Shown here in pieces: positions 51,035 through 59,827 of a stretch of DNA of 64,000 bases. How positions within the stretch are numbered: the first letter of the stretch is position 1; each line of letters opens with the position of its first letter. This stretch comes from Clostridiales bacterium. GTDB taxonomy: Bacteria; Bacillota; Clostridia; Christensenellales; Pumilibacteraceae. Below the pieces are notes generated by a model. That model was not told the DNA's origin. It made no database searches and saw only the letters and a program-made list of their open reading frames with translations. The position numbers and the translations under genes are program-made. The stretch lies in NCBI GenBank assembly GCA_003533505.1, contig DQGD01000001.1:43210-107209 (forward strand), read 5' to 3'.

Positions 51035-51973
51035 TTAATAACGCTTGGGGAGAATAACGACCTTGCGGTTGGGGTCTTTGCCCTCGGACTTGGTTATTAC
51101 CTTGTCGTTATCGGTGAGCGCGGCGTGAATAATCTTGCGGTGAGTGCTACTCATCGGCTCGAGCACTACCTTTCTGCCCGTCTTTACGCACTTTGCCGCC
51201 ATGCGGTTGGCGAGGGCGACAAGCGACTGCTCGCGCTTTACGCGGTAATTGCGGCTGTCGACGTTGACGTGGACAAACTTGTCGTTGCCCTCCTCTACGG
51301 CGCGTTTTGCCAAAATCTGGAGCGCGTCAAGCACTTCGCCGCGATGTCCGATTACGGACGAATCGTCGGAAACGATGTCGATATCGATACTGCCGTGCGA
51401 GGTGTCGACTTTAAGCTCGGCGGTCACGTTCATCAGCGACAACACTTTTTCGAGGTAGTCCGTCGCAATCTTAACCTGCTCGGGGTCGACGGGGCGAACG
51501 GGAGCCTCGGGCTTTGCCGTTTCGGGCTTTATGGGCGCAGGACGCGTGTCCGCGCTCTGACGTTTCTCGAATTTCTGCGCCGCAGGCTTCGGCTCGGGCT
51601 TGTTTTCCTTTTTCGGCTCGGGCTTTACCGCCGCCTTGACCTCGGGCTTTGCCGCAGGCTTATCCTGCTTTACGGCAGGTTTCGGCTCGGGCTTTACCGC
51701 AGGCTTATCCTGCTTTACGACAGGTTTCGGCTCGGGTTTTACCGCAGGCTTTTCGGGCTTTGCGGCGACTTCCGCCACGGCTTCCTTTTCCACGGGTTTC
51801 TTTACAAAAAGATCTTCGTCATCCTCGACGGTCAGGCGCACTTTCGCTTTGCGGAAAAATCCGCCCTGCTCGAGAATTTCGACGTTGACCTCGGAAAGCG
51901 TAACTCCGAGCTCTTTCAGTCCGGCGTTAATCGCGTCGTCGATTTTCTTACCGGTTGCTTCGATTTGTTTCAT
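51035..51973 (-). CDS. jag: Jag/KhpB RNA-binding protein
   Basis: 312 residues; most Jag proteins have about 200-260. Jag_N (MKQIEATGKKIDDAINAGLK, 1-50), then a Lys/Pro linker (about 65-165) built of KPEPKPAVKQDKPA-type repeats (at least three). KH domain with VIGHRGEVLDALQILAKRAV (about 212-232) and R3H domain with YRVKREQSLVALANRMAAK and SSTHRKIIHAALTD (about 250-290). Binds RNA and influences cell division and envelope synthesis. 24 bases after yidC. Confidence 0.95.
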   Translation of the reverse strand: MKQIEATGKKIDDAINAGLKELGVTLSEVNVEILEQGGFFRKAKVRLTVEDDEDLFVKKPVEKEAVAEVAAKPEKPAVKPEPKPVVKQDKPAVKPEPKPAVKQDKPAAKPEVKAAVKPEPKKENKPEPKPAAQKFEKRQSADTRPAPIKPETAKPEAPVRPVDPEQVKIATDYLEKVLSLMNVTAELKVDTSHGSIDIDIVSDDSSVIGHRGEVLDALQILAKRAVEEGNDKFVHVNVDSRNYRVKREQSLVALANRMAAKCVKTGRKVVLEPMSSTHRKIIHAALTDNDKVITKSEGKDPNRKVVILPKRY

Positions 51974-51997
51974 ATTCTTTGCCTCTTTATAGGTCGA

Positions 51998-53155
51998 TTA
52001 TTTTTTGTCGGTATCGTTGGGGTCGGGTCTGCCGTATTTCATTACGGTGGTGGTGACTTTCTTCTCCTCGGCTTTGTCGATGGCGAGCAGTATCGCGTTG
52101 GACGAAAGCTGCAAAATGAGCGAGAACGCGTAGCTCACAATCAGGTACAGCGAGAACGCGGCGGTATACGACAGCGAGAAGAAACCGATCATAATCGGCA
52201 TGATGAACATCATGGTTTTCATCGTGCCGCCGCCCATCGCTTCGTTCATCTGCCCCGACTGCTTCTGCTGGCGCATCGAAAGCCACTGCGTGGCTACCGA
52301 GAACAGCACGGACAGGATGGGGAGTATCAGATAGCCGTTCGCTTTGTTGCTATCCTCGGCGAGTAGTTTACCCATGACTTTGGAGTAATCCCTTTTCATT
52401 TTTTTAAGCGTATCGTCGTCTATACCCGATTTCGCGGCGTCGGTAAAACGCTTTCCGGTATTACTTTGGAATTTGTCTAAGTCGTTAATTTCCTTTTTCC
52501 AGGGGACGTCCGGGCTCCATATATTCTTTATCCACAAAAAGCTCGTCTTGTTTTTCTGATAGTAGTCGTAAACTTCGCTCTGAGCATACTGGACTTTTTC
52601 TTCGATGATGTTGCCGTCGGCGTCGGTAAGCCCGGGAACGACTACGCCTTGTTCAATCAACGCCGCCCTCGTCGCTTCGTCGGAGCTTATTTCCGCATAG
52701 GCGGTTTCAGCCTCGTTGTAGACGTTGTACATATCGTAGTACTCTTTGAAGTTCATGTATTGGCTGACTTCGTTGAGCGCGCCGAGCAGGGAGAACATCA
52801 CCGCCATTGTGATGATTGCCGGCAAGCACGAGGAAAAGTAGGAAACTCCGGCTTGCTTGTTCAGCTGCATTTGCTTTTGAGCGAGCATGTTGCGGTCGCC
52901 GGCGTACTGCTTTTGCAGCTTTTCCATCTGCGGCTTAAGCTGTTCGGTTATCTTTTGGTTTTTTCTCGCCTTATAGCGCTGATAAATGTCGAGCGGACAA
53001 AGCAAAAGCTTCAGACACACCGTGAAGAACACGACGCGCCAGCCGTAGTTGCTTATAAAATTAAAAACGTGTAACAGCAGTTTTTCCCACATCCAGCTCG
53101 GTTCTTTGATAACCGTTTCCGCTGCGGAAAACAATGCGGTGCTTAAAAAAGCCAT
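51998..53155 (-). CDS. yidC: Membrane insertase YidC/Oxa1 (SpoIIIJ type)
   Basis: 385 residues. Conserved Arg of the hydrophilic groove in NYGWRVVFFTVCLKLLLCPL (about 39), cytoplasmic hairpin YKARKNQKITEQLKPQMEKLQKQY, TM segments SCLPAIITMAVMFSLLGALN, LILPILSVLFSVATQWL and FIMPIMIGFFSLSYTAAFSLYLIVSY. A stretch of about 115 residues (KEYYDMYNVYNEAETAYAEI ... DAAKSGIDDD) separates TM2 and TM3, longer than in common YidC2 proteins. No lipobox at the start. GGAG before ATG 53155, which overlaps the end of yidD by 13 bases. Confidence 0.95.
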   Translation of the reverse strand: MAFLSTALFSAAETVIKEPSWMWEKLLLHVFNFISNYGWRVVFFTVCLKLLLCPLDIYQRYKARKNQKITEQLKPQMEKLQKQYAGDRNMLAQKQMQLNKQAGVSYFSSCLPAIITMAVMFSLLGALNEVSQYMNFKEYYDMYNVYNEAETAYAEISSDEATRAALIEQGVVVPGLTDADGNIIEEKVQYAQSEVYDYYQKNKTSFLWIKNIWSPDVPWKKEINDLDKFQSNTGKRFTDAAKSGIDDDTLKKMKRDYSKVMGKLLAEDSNKANGYLILPILSVLFSVATQWLSMRQQKQSGQMNEAMGGGTMKTMMFIMPIMIGFFSLSYTAAFSLYLIVSYAFSLILQLSSNAILLAIDKAEEKKVTTTVMKYGRPDPNDTDKK

Positions 53156-53439
53156 TTCATATCTCCTTTAGGATTATCGGGGACGGGGTCGAAACCGCCT
53201 TTTTCCCACGGAACGCACCGAAGCAGTCGCTTTATGCCCATAATTACGCCTTTTATCGCCCCGAATTTCTCGATTGCCTCCAGCATATACGCCGAGCAAC
53301 TCGGGTAATAAATGCAGGTCGGCGGCGTAAGCGGCGAAATGCACTTGCGGTAGAAGAGCACAAGCCCCACCATCAGCCATTTCAGCGTTATTACGTCGTA
53401 GATTATGCCCCACACGGTCTTTTTCTTGCGCTTTTTCAA
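53143..53439 (-). CDS. yidD: Membrane protein insertion efficiency factor YidD
   Basis: 98 residues. Family signature YYPSCSAYMLEAIEKFGAIKG and RCVPWEKGGFDPVPDNP, with the usual FYRKCISPLTPPTCIY. Assists YidC in membrane protein insertion. Overlaps rnpA by 4 bases (ATGA) and yidC by 13. Confidence 0.95.
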   Translation of the reverse strand: MKKRKKKTVWGIIYDVITLKWLMVGLVLFYRKCISPLTPPTCIYYPSCSAYMLEAIEKFGAIKGVIMGIKRLLRCVPWEKGGFDPVPDNPKGDMKWLF

Positions 53440-53771
53440 TCTTTTATGAGCTTAGCTCTCGTAAGACACGAGGTCATCTGACGCCTAAGCTCGCAAAAAT
53501 CGAGCTTGTCCACGCCGGGCACGACTACGAAAACCGCCTGACAGGGGTAAAGCCTGTCGATAAACTCGCGCATAACGGCGCGCATGCGGCGCTTCACTTT
53601 GTTTCTCACTACCGCGTGACCTATTTTGTTGCTTACCAAAAAGCCTATGCGGACGCCGCTCTTGCTCCTCACGTAATTGAGCTTGACTTTCTTTTCGGGA
53701 GAGCGTTCGCCGTGCGCGTGAAGGTACGCGAACGAGCCTTTTTTGGTAAGTCTGTTCTGTTTGGCAAGCAT
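53436..53771 (-). CDS. rnpA: Ribonuclease P protein component
   Basis: 111 residues. LTKKGSFAYLHAHGER, VRIGFLVSNKIGHAVVRNKVKRRMRAVMREF with the RNR-box (RNKVKRRMR), and AVFVVVPGVDKLDFCELRRQM. Processes tRNA 5' ends with the RNA subunit. 108 bases after rpmH. Confidence 0.96.
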   Translation of the reverse strand: MLAKQNRLTKKGSFAYLHAHGERSPEKKVKLNYVRSKSGVRIGFLVSNKIGHAVVRNKVKRRMRAVMREFIDRLYPCQAVFVVVPGVDKLDFCELRRQMTSCLTRAKLIKD

Positions 53772-53879
53772 TTTCCGACCGCCGTTTTTTAACGCAAAAA
53801 CGCGCCCATGGTCAGCCCCGGACGCTTTTTCGGCAAGATGGACGAAAGCTCCGAAACGGACAACCTTTCGTTCGCTTGA

Positions 53880-54035
53880 TTAACGGTTGCCGCCGAGCGG
53901 TGCCGCGGCAATATTCTTTCTGCCCTTGCGACGACGTGCGGACAGCACTCTTCTGCCGCCTGCGGTCTTCATTCTCTGACGGAAGCCGTGTACCTTAGCT
54001 CTCTTTCTCTTCTTCGGCTGGTAAGTTCTTTTCAT
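53880..54035 (-). CDS. rpmH: Ribosomal protein L34
   Basis: 51 residues: MKRTYQPKKRKRAKVHGFRQ, then RMKTAGGRRVLSARRRKGRK, followed by NIAAAPLGGNR. AGGAG 8 bases before ATG 54035. Common L34 is 44 residues, so there is a C-terminal extension of about 7 residues. First gene of the ribosome/RNase P/insertase block. The usual dnaA neighbour is not present within the window. Confidence 0.97.
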   Translation of the reverse strand: MKRTYQPKKRKRAKVHGFRQRMKTAGGRRVLSARRRKGRKNIAAAPLGGNR

Positions 54036-54089
54036 GATTGCATCTCCTATATGTGACGTTTGCTTAATTATCGATAAGCCTTCCGAAAT

Positions 54090-54118
54090 ATTATATAAAA
54101 ATCCGCGCGTTTAGTCAA
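54090..54118 (-). promoter_or_regulatory. Promoter of rpmH
   Basis: Minus strand TTGACT (54118-54113), 17-base spacer, TATAAT (54095-54090); leader about 50 bases. Confidence 0.8.
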
Positions 54119-54136
54119 CTGATTTACCGTAAATCC

Positions 54137-54165
54137 TTGCAAATTTTGTCCGCACGGGTTATACT
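54137..54165 (+). promoter_or_regulatory. Promoter of the ttcA-like/araC unit
   Basis: TTGCAA (54137-54142), 17-base spacer, TATACT (54160-54165). Divergent from the rpmH promoter with 18 bases between -35 boxes. Confidence 0.7.
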
Positions 54166-54236
54166 GAATACGTCTATTGCGGTCGGAGCGCGTTTTACGC
54201 CCCGTCCGAAAACTTAAACCCCGGGCGGAAACATAT

Positions 54237-54986
54237 ATGGATTTACAAAAAATACTCGGTTCGGTGCGCCGCGCCGTCGAAACCTATAACATGATTGAGG
54301 ACGGCGACCGCGTGGGCGTTGGGCTGTCGGGCGGCAAGGATTCGCTCGTTCTCTTAAAGGCGCTTTCGGCGTACCGTCGGTTTTCGCCGGCTAAGTTCGA
54401 GCTGTTTGCCTACACGATAGACTTGGGGCTTGACGGCGCGGATTATCGGTCGCTCGTCGACTTCTGCGCGGCGGAGAACGTTCCGTACCGTATCGAACGC
54501 ACCGACATCGGCAAGATTATTTTCGAGGTGCGGCGCGAGGCTCACCCCTGCTCGCTATGCTCGAAAATGCGGCGCGGCGCGCTCAACTCGCTGCTCGTCG
54601 GCGACGGCGTGAACAAGCTTGCGCTCGGACACCACGCCGACGACCTTGCAGAAACTTTCCTTTTATCGGCGTTCTACGAAGGGCGGCTGTCCACCTTTGC
54701 GCCGATAAACGCGATGGAGCGCACGGGAGTGACGCTTATCCGTCCGCTTATTCTCACCTACGAGAAGAATATCGCGGCTTACGCGAGGGCGGCGGAGCTT
54801 CCCGTCGTCAAAAATCCGTGTCCCGCCAATCACGAAACTCAGCGCGAGTACGTCAAAAACCTCATAAAGTCGGTGCAAAAGGACATTCCCATCGCAAAGG
54901 ACAGGCTGGTGGCGGCGATAATAAACGCAGACAGGTACAATCTTTGGGACAAGTACCCCGTTTCCAAAGCGAGGAACGACAAATGA
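54237..54986 (+). CDS. TtcA-family tRNA 2-thiocytidine synthetase-like protein
   Basis: 249 residues from ATG 54237; an earlier open frame to 54177 has no ribosome site and begins close to the predicted transcript start. PP-loop GVGLSGGKDSLVLLKAL (about 30-45), CxxC in HPCSLCSKMRRGAL (Cys about 104, 107) and a third Cys in VVKNPCPANHETQ. GHHADDLAETFLLSAFYEG completes the ATP pyrophosphatase fold. The three Cys bind a [4Fe-4S] cluster in TtcA. Thiolates tRNA C32 or a similar base. The stop overlaps the start of the AraC gene by 4 bases. Confidence 0.88.
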   Translation: MDLQKILGSVRRAVETYNMIEDGDRVGVGLSGGKDSLVLLKALSAYRRFSPAKFELFAYTIDLGLDGADYRSLVDFCAAENVPYRIERTDIGKIIFEVRREAHPCSLCSKMRRGALNSLLVGDGVNKLALGHHADDLAETFLLSAFYEGRLSTFAPINAMERTGVTLIRPLILTYEKNIAAYARAAELPVVKNPCPANHETQREYVKNLIKSVQKDIPIAKDRLVAAIINADRYNLWDKYPVSKARNDK

Positions 54987-55810
54987 AAGGCTTTTATCAC
55001 AGCGACATTTTCCCGGGCGGAGAAAGCCTTGTCGTCCAGCACAATTCCGACTGCGGCTGCGAAAAGCACACTCACGACTTTTTCGAGTTCGCGCTGGTTG
55101 TAAAGGGCGAAGCGGAGCATATCGTGGACGGCAAGTCCTACCGCACGCGCCCCGGCAGCGTGGTTTTCATCAATTTCGGGCAGACTCACGAGATAATTTC
55201 CGACAGTACCGAGTACTATAACGTGCTAATCACGCCCGACTATATCGGCTCGGGGCTGCGGCGCGAAACGAAAGCGGTGCGCGAGCTGTTTTCGTTCGTG
55301 TACGAGCGCGGCGACGGCGACCAATGCGTTAATTTTACGGGCGCGGACATCGCGAGAGCCACTGCTCTCGTGACCGAATTGTACCGCGAGGTGACGGAAA
55401 AACGCGAGTCGTGGGAAGCCGCGGCGAGCGACCTTCTTCATCTCTTTCTGATAATGCTGCTGCGCTACGTCCGCGTCGGCAAGGCAGCGGCAAAGCCCGA
55501 CAAAACCGCCGACATACTCGCGTGGCTCCGCGAGCATTACGCCGAAAATCCGTCGCTGTCCGAGGTGAGCGAACGCTTTTACTACAACGATTCCTACTTT
55601 TCGAGAATGTTCAAGCGGTTTACCGGCGAGGGCTTTAACGCTTACGTCAACTCGCTGAAAATAAACGAGGCTACGGAGCTACTCGAAAACAGCTTGCTGT
55701 CCGTCGAGGAGATTTCCGCGCGAGTGGGTTACGCCGACGTAAAGACCTTTTACGCGCAGTTCCGTAAAGTTACCGGCACTACTCCCGGCGCGTTCCGCTC
55801 GAAAAGGTAA
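54983..55810 (+). CDS. AraC-family regulator coupled to the ttcA-like gene
   Basis: 275 residues; ATG 54983 overlaps the previous stop (ATGA), so translation is coupled. Cupin sensor DCGCEKHTHDFFEFALVVKGEAEH and RPGSVVFINFGQTHEI; middle helical part; HTHs NPSLSEVSERFYYNDSYFSRMFKRFTGEGF and SVEEISARVGYADVKTFYAQFRKVTGTTP. Likely controls the ADP-ribosylglycohydrolase-family gene downstream (own promoter at 55842) rather than the tRNA enzyme. Ligand unknown. Confidence 0.9.
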   Translation: MKGFYHSDIFPGGESLVVQHNSDCGCEKHTHDFFEFALVVKGEAEHIVDGKSYRTRPGSVVFINFGQTHEIISDSTEYYNVLITPDYIGSGLRRETKAVRELFSFVYERGDGDQCVNFTGADIARATALVTELYREVTEKRESWEAAASDLLHLFLIMLLRYVRVGKAAAKPDKTADILAWLREHYAENPSLSEVSERFYYNDSYFSRMFKRFTGEGFNAYVNSLKINEATELLENSLLSVEEISARVGYADVKTFYAQFRKVTGTTPGAFRSKR

Positions 55811-55841
55811 AAAATCACGAATATGCGGTAAAATTCAGCCG

Positions 55842-55870
55842 TTGAAGTTTCTGTCTTGCGGTGATATAAT
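55842..55870 (+). promoter_or_regulatory. Promoter of the ADP-ribosylglycohydrolase-family gene
   Basis: TTGAAG (55842-55847), 17-base spacer, TATAAT (55865-55870); leader about 72 bases, long enough for operators. Confidence 0.7.
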
Positions 55871-55948
55871 ATCGGCGTAATACAATGTGTTGCGCCGATT
55901 TTTTACGGCGCGGTTCGGCGCATGACCGCCGATTAGAGGAGGTAAATA

Positions 55949-57490
55949 ATGAAACTAGGGTACAGCGAGCTTCGCGACAGGATTGCCGGGTGCTGGCAAG
56001 GGAAAAACGCCGGCGGAGCGTTGGGCGCGCCGCTCGAGTGCAAGCGCGGCATGGTGAACGTCGAATGGTATCTTCAACCCGACATCGAGCGCAATCCGCC
56101 GCCAAACGACGACCTCGATTTGCAGATTGCCTGGCTGTGCGCCGTCGAGGAATACGGCTCGGGCGTTTCGGCAAATGTTCTCGCCGACTATTGGCTGACC
56201 TACGTCACGCCGAATTGGTCGGAGTACGGCATCGGCAAGTCCAATCTTCGCCGAGGTATCGCTCCTCCGCTCTCGGGGCGCGTGGGCAACTACTTCAAGG
56301 ACAGTTGCGGCTGCTTTATCCGCAGCGAAATCTGGGCGTGCCTGTGCCCGGGGCTTCCCGAGCTCGCCACGCGCTTTGCCTACCTCGACGGCTGCGTGGA
56401 CCACTCCGACGAGGGCGTTTACGGCGAGCTGTTTTTTGCCGCAGTCGAATCCGCAGCGTTTGTCGAGCATGATTTCGACGCGCTCATCGACGTCGGCTTG
56501 TCGTATATCCCGGAGGACTGCGCGGTGGCGAGGGCTGTCAATCTCGTGAGAAACGCTTACCGTGACGGGCTGTCCTGCGATGAAGCGCGAAAGCTGTTGT
56601 TCGGCGAGGTGCCGGGCGCGTTTTCCGCGTGCTGGCTCAAGGTCAAGGACATGGAGGGCGACGACATGGCGGACGCGCCGGTCGGTTTCGACGCGCCGAA
56701 CAATATCGGCATAACGATGCTCGGCTGGCTGTACGGCGAGGGCGATTTCGGCAAAAGCATGTGCATTGCCGCAGGCTGCTGCGAGGACGCCGACTGTTCG
56801 GCAGGCACCGTCGGCGCGATTTTAGGCATAATCAAGGGCGAAAAAGGCTTGCCCAAAAAGTGGCTCGAGCCAATTGACGGCATTATCAACACCGTGTGCA
56901 TCGAAAAGTCGAGCGGTTTGGCGATACCCAAAACGGTGGACGAACTCACCGACCGCGTTATGGCTTGTATTCCGAGGTTTTTGCCGAGAACAAAGCTCGA
57001 TATGACCGACGAAACCGAGCGGTATTCGGTGCTTTGCGCGGACGAGCTTTGTGCCGACAACGACGAATGGCTGCCCCACTCCGACCGCGACCCGGGCAAA
57101 CGCCGCTTCACCGCCGAGGAGCTTGTCGCCATGACGGGCTGCACGCAGTTCTTCACTTTCGATACGTTCAAGGCGACAGTCACGCTCGAGCGCGAGCCGT
57201 TTATCGCCGAGGGCGAAACGCTTACCCTCAAAGTGCGCGTCATCGATTCGGGCATACTGAAAATGCAGCAATGGGTGAACGGCAACGTCTACGTTTCCTC
57301 GGGACTCGTCGTCGAACGCGGCGCCCACTTCTCCACACAGATGCACAACGCGCGCGAGGCTCACGCCGAAGCCGAAATAGTCGTCCGCGCCGAAAACATG
57401 ACCTCGCCCGAAGCGGACTTGCTCATCGATTTGTCGCTAGGCTCTCGCCACGACTATGGCGTCGCGAAAATCAAACTGTTCGCCCAGTAA
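55949..57490 (+). CDS. ADP-ribosylglycohydrolase-family protein with C-terminal beta domain
   Basis: 513 residues; GAGGAGG before the ATG. ADP-ribosylglycohydrolase fold: IAGCWQGKNAGGALGAPLE (about 12-30), PNDDLDLQIAW (metal Asp pair, about 53), HSDEGVYGELFFAAVESAAF and EDADCSAGTVGAILGIIKGE (second metal motif, about 277). The last 120 residues (FDTFKATVTLEREPFIAEGETLTL ... HDYGVAKIKLFA) form a beta-sandwich. The family removes ADP-ribose in some members, but many in sugar-utilisation loci act on unknown glycosides. Follows an AraC regulator, which favours a metabolic role. No signal peptide. Confidence 0.85.
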   Translation: MKLGYSELRDRIAGCWQGKNAGGALGAPLECKRGMVNVEWYLQPDIERNPPPNDDLDLQIAWLCAVEEYGSGVSANVLADYWLTYVTPNWSEYGIGKSNLRRGIAPPLSGRVGNYFKDSCGCFIRSEIWACLCPGLPELATRFAYLDGCVDHSDEGVYGELFFAAVESAAFVEHDFDALIDVGLSYIPEDCAVARAVNLVRNAYRDGLSCDEARKLLFGEVPGAFSACWLKVKDMEGDDMADAPVGFDAPNNIGITMLGWLYGEGDFGKSMCIAAGCCEDADCSAGTVGAILGIIKGEKGLPKKWLEPIDGIINTVCIEKSSGLAIPKTVDELTDRVMACIPRFLPRTKLDMTDETERYSVLCADELCADNDEWLPHSDRDPGKRRFTAEELVAMTGCTQFFTFDTFKATVTLEREPFIAEGETLTLKVRVIDSGILKMQQWVNGNVYVSSGLVVERGAHFSTQMHNAREAHAEAEIVVRAENMTSPEADLLIDLSLGSRHDYGVAKIKLFAQ

Positions 57491-57524
57491 AGCTCAGCAT
57501 AAGAAAAGCGATTTATCGGTCGCG

Positions 57525-57558
57525 ACCGTCTTGTCTTTCGGCAAGACGGTTTTATTTT
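57525..57558 (+). terminator. Terminator of the ADP-ribosylglycohydrolase-family gene
   Basis: ACCGTCTTG (57525-57533), loop TCTTTCGG, CAAGACGGT (57542-57550), then TTTATTTT. Confidence 0.9.
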
Positions 57559-57591
57559 GTAAAATCCCGGCAACATTTTTCCGAAAATGTA

Positions 57592-57620
57592 TTGCAAATT
57601 CCTCGAAAATATTATATACT
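57592..57620 (+). promoter_or_regulatory. Promoter of adenine deaminase
   Basis: TTGCAA (57592-57597), 17-base spacer, TATACT (57615-57620); GGAGGG before ATG 57646. No purine riboswitch structure was seen in the roughly 20-base leader. Confidence 0.65.
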
Positions 57621-57645
57621 ACTGTAAATACATTCGGAGGGCGGT

Positions 57646-59367
57646 ATGGAAACTTTACAGGAGAGAATCGAGCGCAAAATCGAGAAAAAACGTACTCTTA
57701 TACGCGTGGCGAGAGGGCTGGAAAAGGCTGACCTCGCGATTAAAAACGCGAAGTACCTTAACGTGTTTTCCGACTCGTGGGAAACGGGCGACATTGCGGT
57801 TTCGGGCGGACTTATCGCAGGAATCGGCGGCGAATACCACGGCAAAACCGAAATCGACGCCGGCGGCAGACACGTCATACCCGGGCTTATCGACGCGCAC
57901 ATTCACCTCGAGAGCGCGATAGTCGAGCCGTGCGAGTTCGCGCGCATCGCGCTTACTCACGGCACCACCACGGTGGTTGCCGACCCTCACGAGATTGCAA
58001 ACGTCATGGGTACCGACGGAATACGCTATATGATGCAGGCAACCGACGACATCGGCATGGACGTTATGCTGATGCTCCCCTCCTGCGTGCCGGCTACGCC
58101 CATGGACGAGAGCGCGATGCCGCTTTACTACCGCGACATCGACGAGTTCTATTCGCACCCGAGAGTGCTGGGGCTCGCCGAAATGATGAATTATGTGGGC
58201 GTTCTCGCCGGCGACGAAACCGTGCTGGACAAGATTCTCGCGGCTCAGAGCCACCACAAGAAAATCGACGGGCACGCGCCGGGGCTTTCGGGGCGCGACC
58301 TCGACGGCTATATCGCCGCAGGCGTTTACTCCGACCACGAGTGCGATACTCTCGAAAACGCTATGGAAAAGCTTAAAAAGGGGCAGTTCGTGATGATTCG
58401 CGAGGGCACGGCGGCGCAAAACCTCAAGGCGCTGATGCCGCTGATTTCGCCGTCTACCTATTCTCGCTGCATGTTCGCCACCGACGACAAGCACCCGAGC
58501 GACTTGCTCGAGCGCGGACACATAGATTACGTCGTGCGCGAATGTCTGCACGCCGGTCTCGACCCGATTATGACGCTGAAAGTCGCCACGCACAACGCCG
58601 CGAGGTACTTCCTCATGAATAACAAGGGCGCAATCGCCGGCGGCTACGTCGCCGACCTCATTATTCTCGACGACCTCCGCTCGTTCGCCATAAATCGCGT
58701 AATCAAGCGCGGCCGCACGGCGTTCGAGGCAGGTAAGCCGATTTCTAAACGCGAGCCGAAAATCGACGCCGAGCTCGCCAAAAAGGCTTACTCGTCGATG
58801 AATTGCCGACCCGTGACTGCGGAAAACCTCGTTTGCGGCAGAAAGGCGCTTATCGGACTTATTCCGCACGAAATCGTGACCGACGACCTCGGATTTGCCG
58901 ACGCGCCGAGCGCTAAGGACGATATTCTTAAGGTTGCGGTTGTCGAGCGCCACCACAACAGCGGTCACATCGGGCTCGGGTACATCAAGGGCTACGGTTT
59001 GAAAAAGGGCGCGGTTGCGACTTCCGTCGCGCACGACTCGCATAATATTATCGCCGTGGGCGCGACCGACGAGGACATCGCCGCCGCAATCAATGCGGTC
59101 ATCGCGGCAAAGGGCGGTATCTTCGTTACCGACGGCAAGCGCACGCGCGGCTTGGCTCTGCCCGTTGCCGGGCTGATTTCCGACAAGTCCACCGAGGAAA
59201 CCAACGCCGAGCTCGAAGCCGTCAAGGACTTTGCCTACTCGCTGGGCGTCAGCCGCGACATCGACCCGTTTATGACGCTGTCGTTCCTCAGCCTGCCCGT
59301 CATTCCCAAAGTCAAAATCACCACGCGCGGCGTGTTCGACGTGGTGAAGTGGCAATACAAAGAGTAA
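57646..59367 (+). CDS. ade: Adenine deaminase
   Basis: 573 residues, standard for bacterial Ade/AdeC. IPGLIDAHIHLESA (HxH metal site, about 88-90), ADPHEIANVMG, MLPSCVPATPMDE, GLAEMMNYVGV, DGHAPGLSG, SDHECDTLENA and FATDDKHPSDLLERGHID. The C-terminal half has RHHNSGHIGLGYIKGYGLKKG and SVAHDSHNIIAVGATDED, typical of AdeC. Converts adenine to hypoxanthine with two metals. Cytoplasmic. Monocistronic. Confidence 0.97.
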   Translation: METLQERIERKIEKKRTLIRVARGLEKADLAIKNAKYLNVFSDSWETGDIAVSGGLIAGIGGEYHGKTEIDAGGRHVIPGLIDAHIHLESAIVEPCEFARIALTHGTTTVVADPHEIANVMGTDGIRYMMQATDDIGMDVMLMLPSCVPATPMDESAMPLYYRDIDEFYSHPRVLGLAEMMNYVGVLAGDETVLDKILAAQSHHKKIDGHAPGLSGRDLDGYIAAGVYSDHECDTLENAMEKLKKGQFVMIREGTAAQNLKALMPLISPSTYSRCMFATDDKHPSDLLERGHIDYVVRECLHAGLDPIMTLKVATHNAARYFLMNNKGAIAGGYVADLIILDDLRSFAINRVIKRGRTAFEAGKPISKREPKIDAELAKKAYSSMNCRPVTAENLVCGRKALIGLIPHEIVTDDLGFADAPSAKDDILKVAVVERHHNSGHIGLGYIKGYGLKKGAVATSVAHDSHNIIAVGATDEDIAAAINAVIAAKGGIFVTDGKRTRGLALPVAGLISDKSTEETNAELEAVKDFAYSLGVSRDIDPFMTLSFLSLPVIPKVKITTRGVFDVVKWQYKE

Positions 59368-59827
59368 CCGGTGTGGGACGGTAATTCGTCCCATAAACCC
59401 CGAATTTTTAAGTAGCAGTGGCGTAATTGCCCCTATCCCACCCTAAATTTTAAGCGGAAGAATATTCCTTCCCCACTAACCCGAATTAAAAAGTAGCGTT
59501 ATTTTTGCGTAAGCAGGTAATGCTATTTTTTTTCTTTTTAACTATAATTGTGGTAGAAAAGTTAGTCTTAATAGTGAAACGGTAGTTATAGTCGTAAGTA
59601 GAGATACTACTTTTTTCAGGTGACGAAAAAAGTAGCAAAAAAGTCATTGGGGGACACTTGCGGCTGTGTCCCCCTAAACCCCTCGCAACGCTTTTAAGGT
59701 CGGGAACAAGGTATATCTTGTGTACCGCGTGACAAATGCTAATTTAATTAAGGTTGTAACAAGGTATAGCAACCACACCGCGTGACAACCGCAGATATGG
59801 TGGAAAATTGAATTAAAAACAAACGCG

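Noticed and set aside
54036..54236. Replication origin at the rpmH spacer
   Set aside because: No dnaA gene and no cluster of TTATCCACA-like boxes.
54557..54982. Upstream extension of the second AraC gene into the ttcA-like gene
   Set aside because: It is out of frame with the thiolase and Arg/Pro-rich; the true start is ATG 54983 with ATGA coupling.
57558..57645. Purine riboswitch before adenine deaminase
   Set aside because: The leader after the predicted start is about 20 bases, too short for the aptamer.
57655..59394. Long antisense frame over adenine deaminase
   Set aside because: A shadow of biased third positions; the sense gene has all adenine deaminase motifs.
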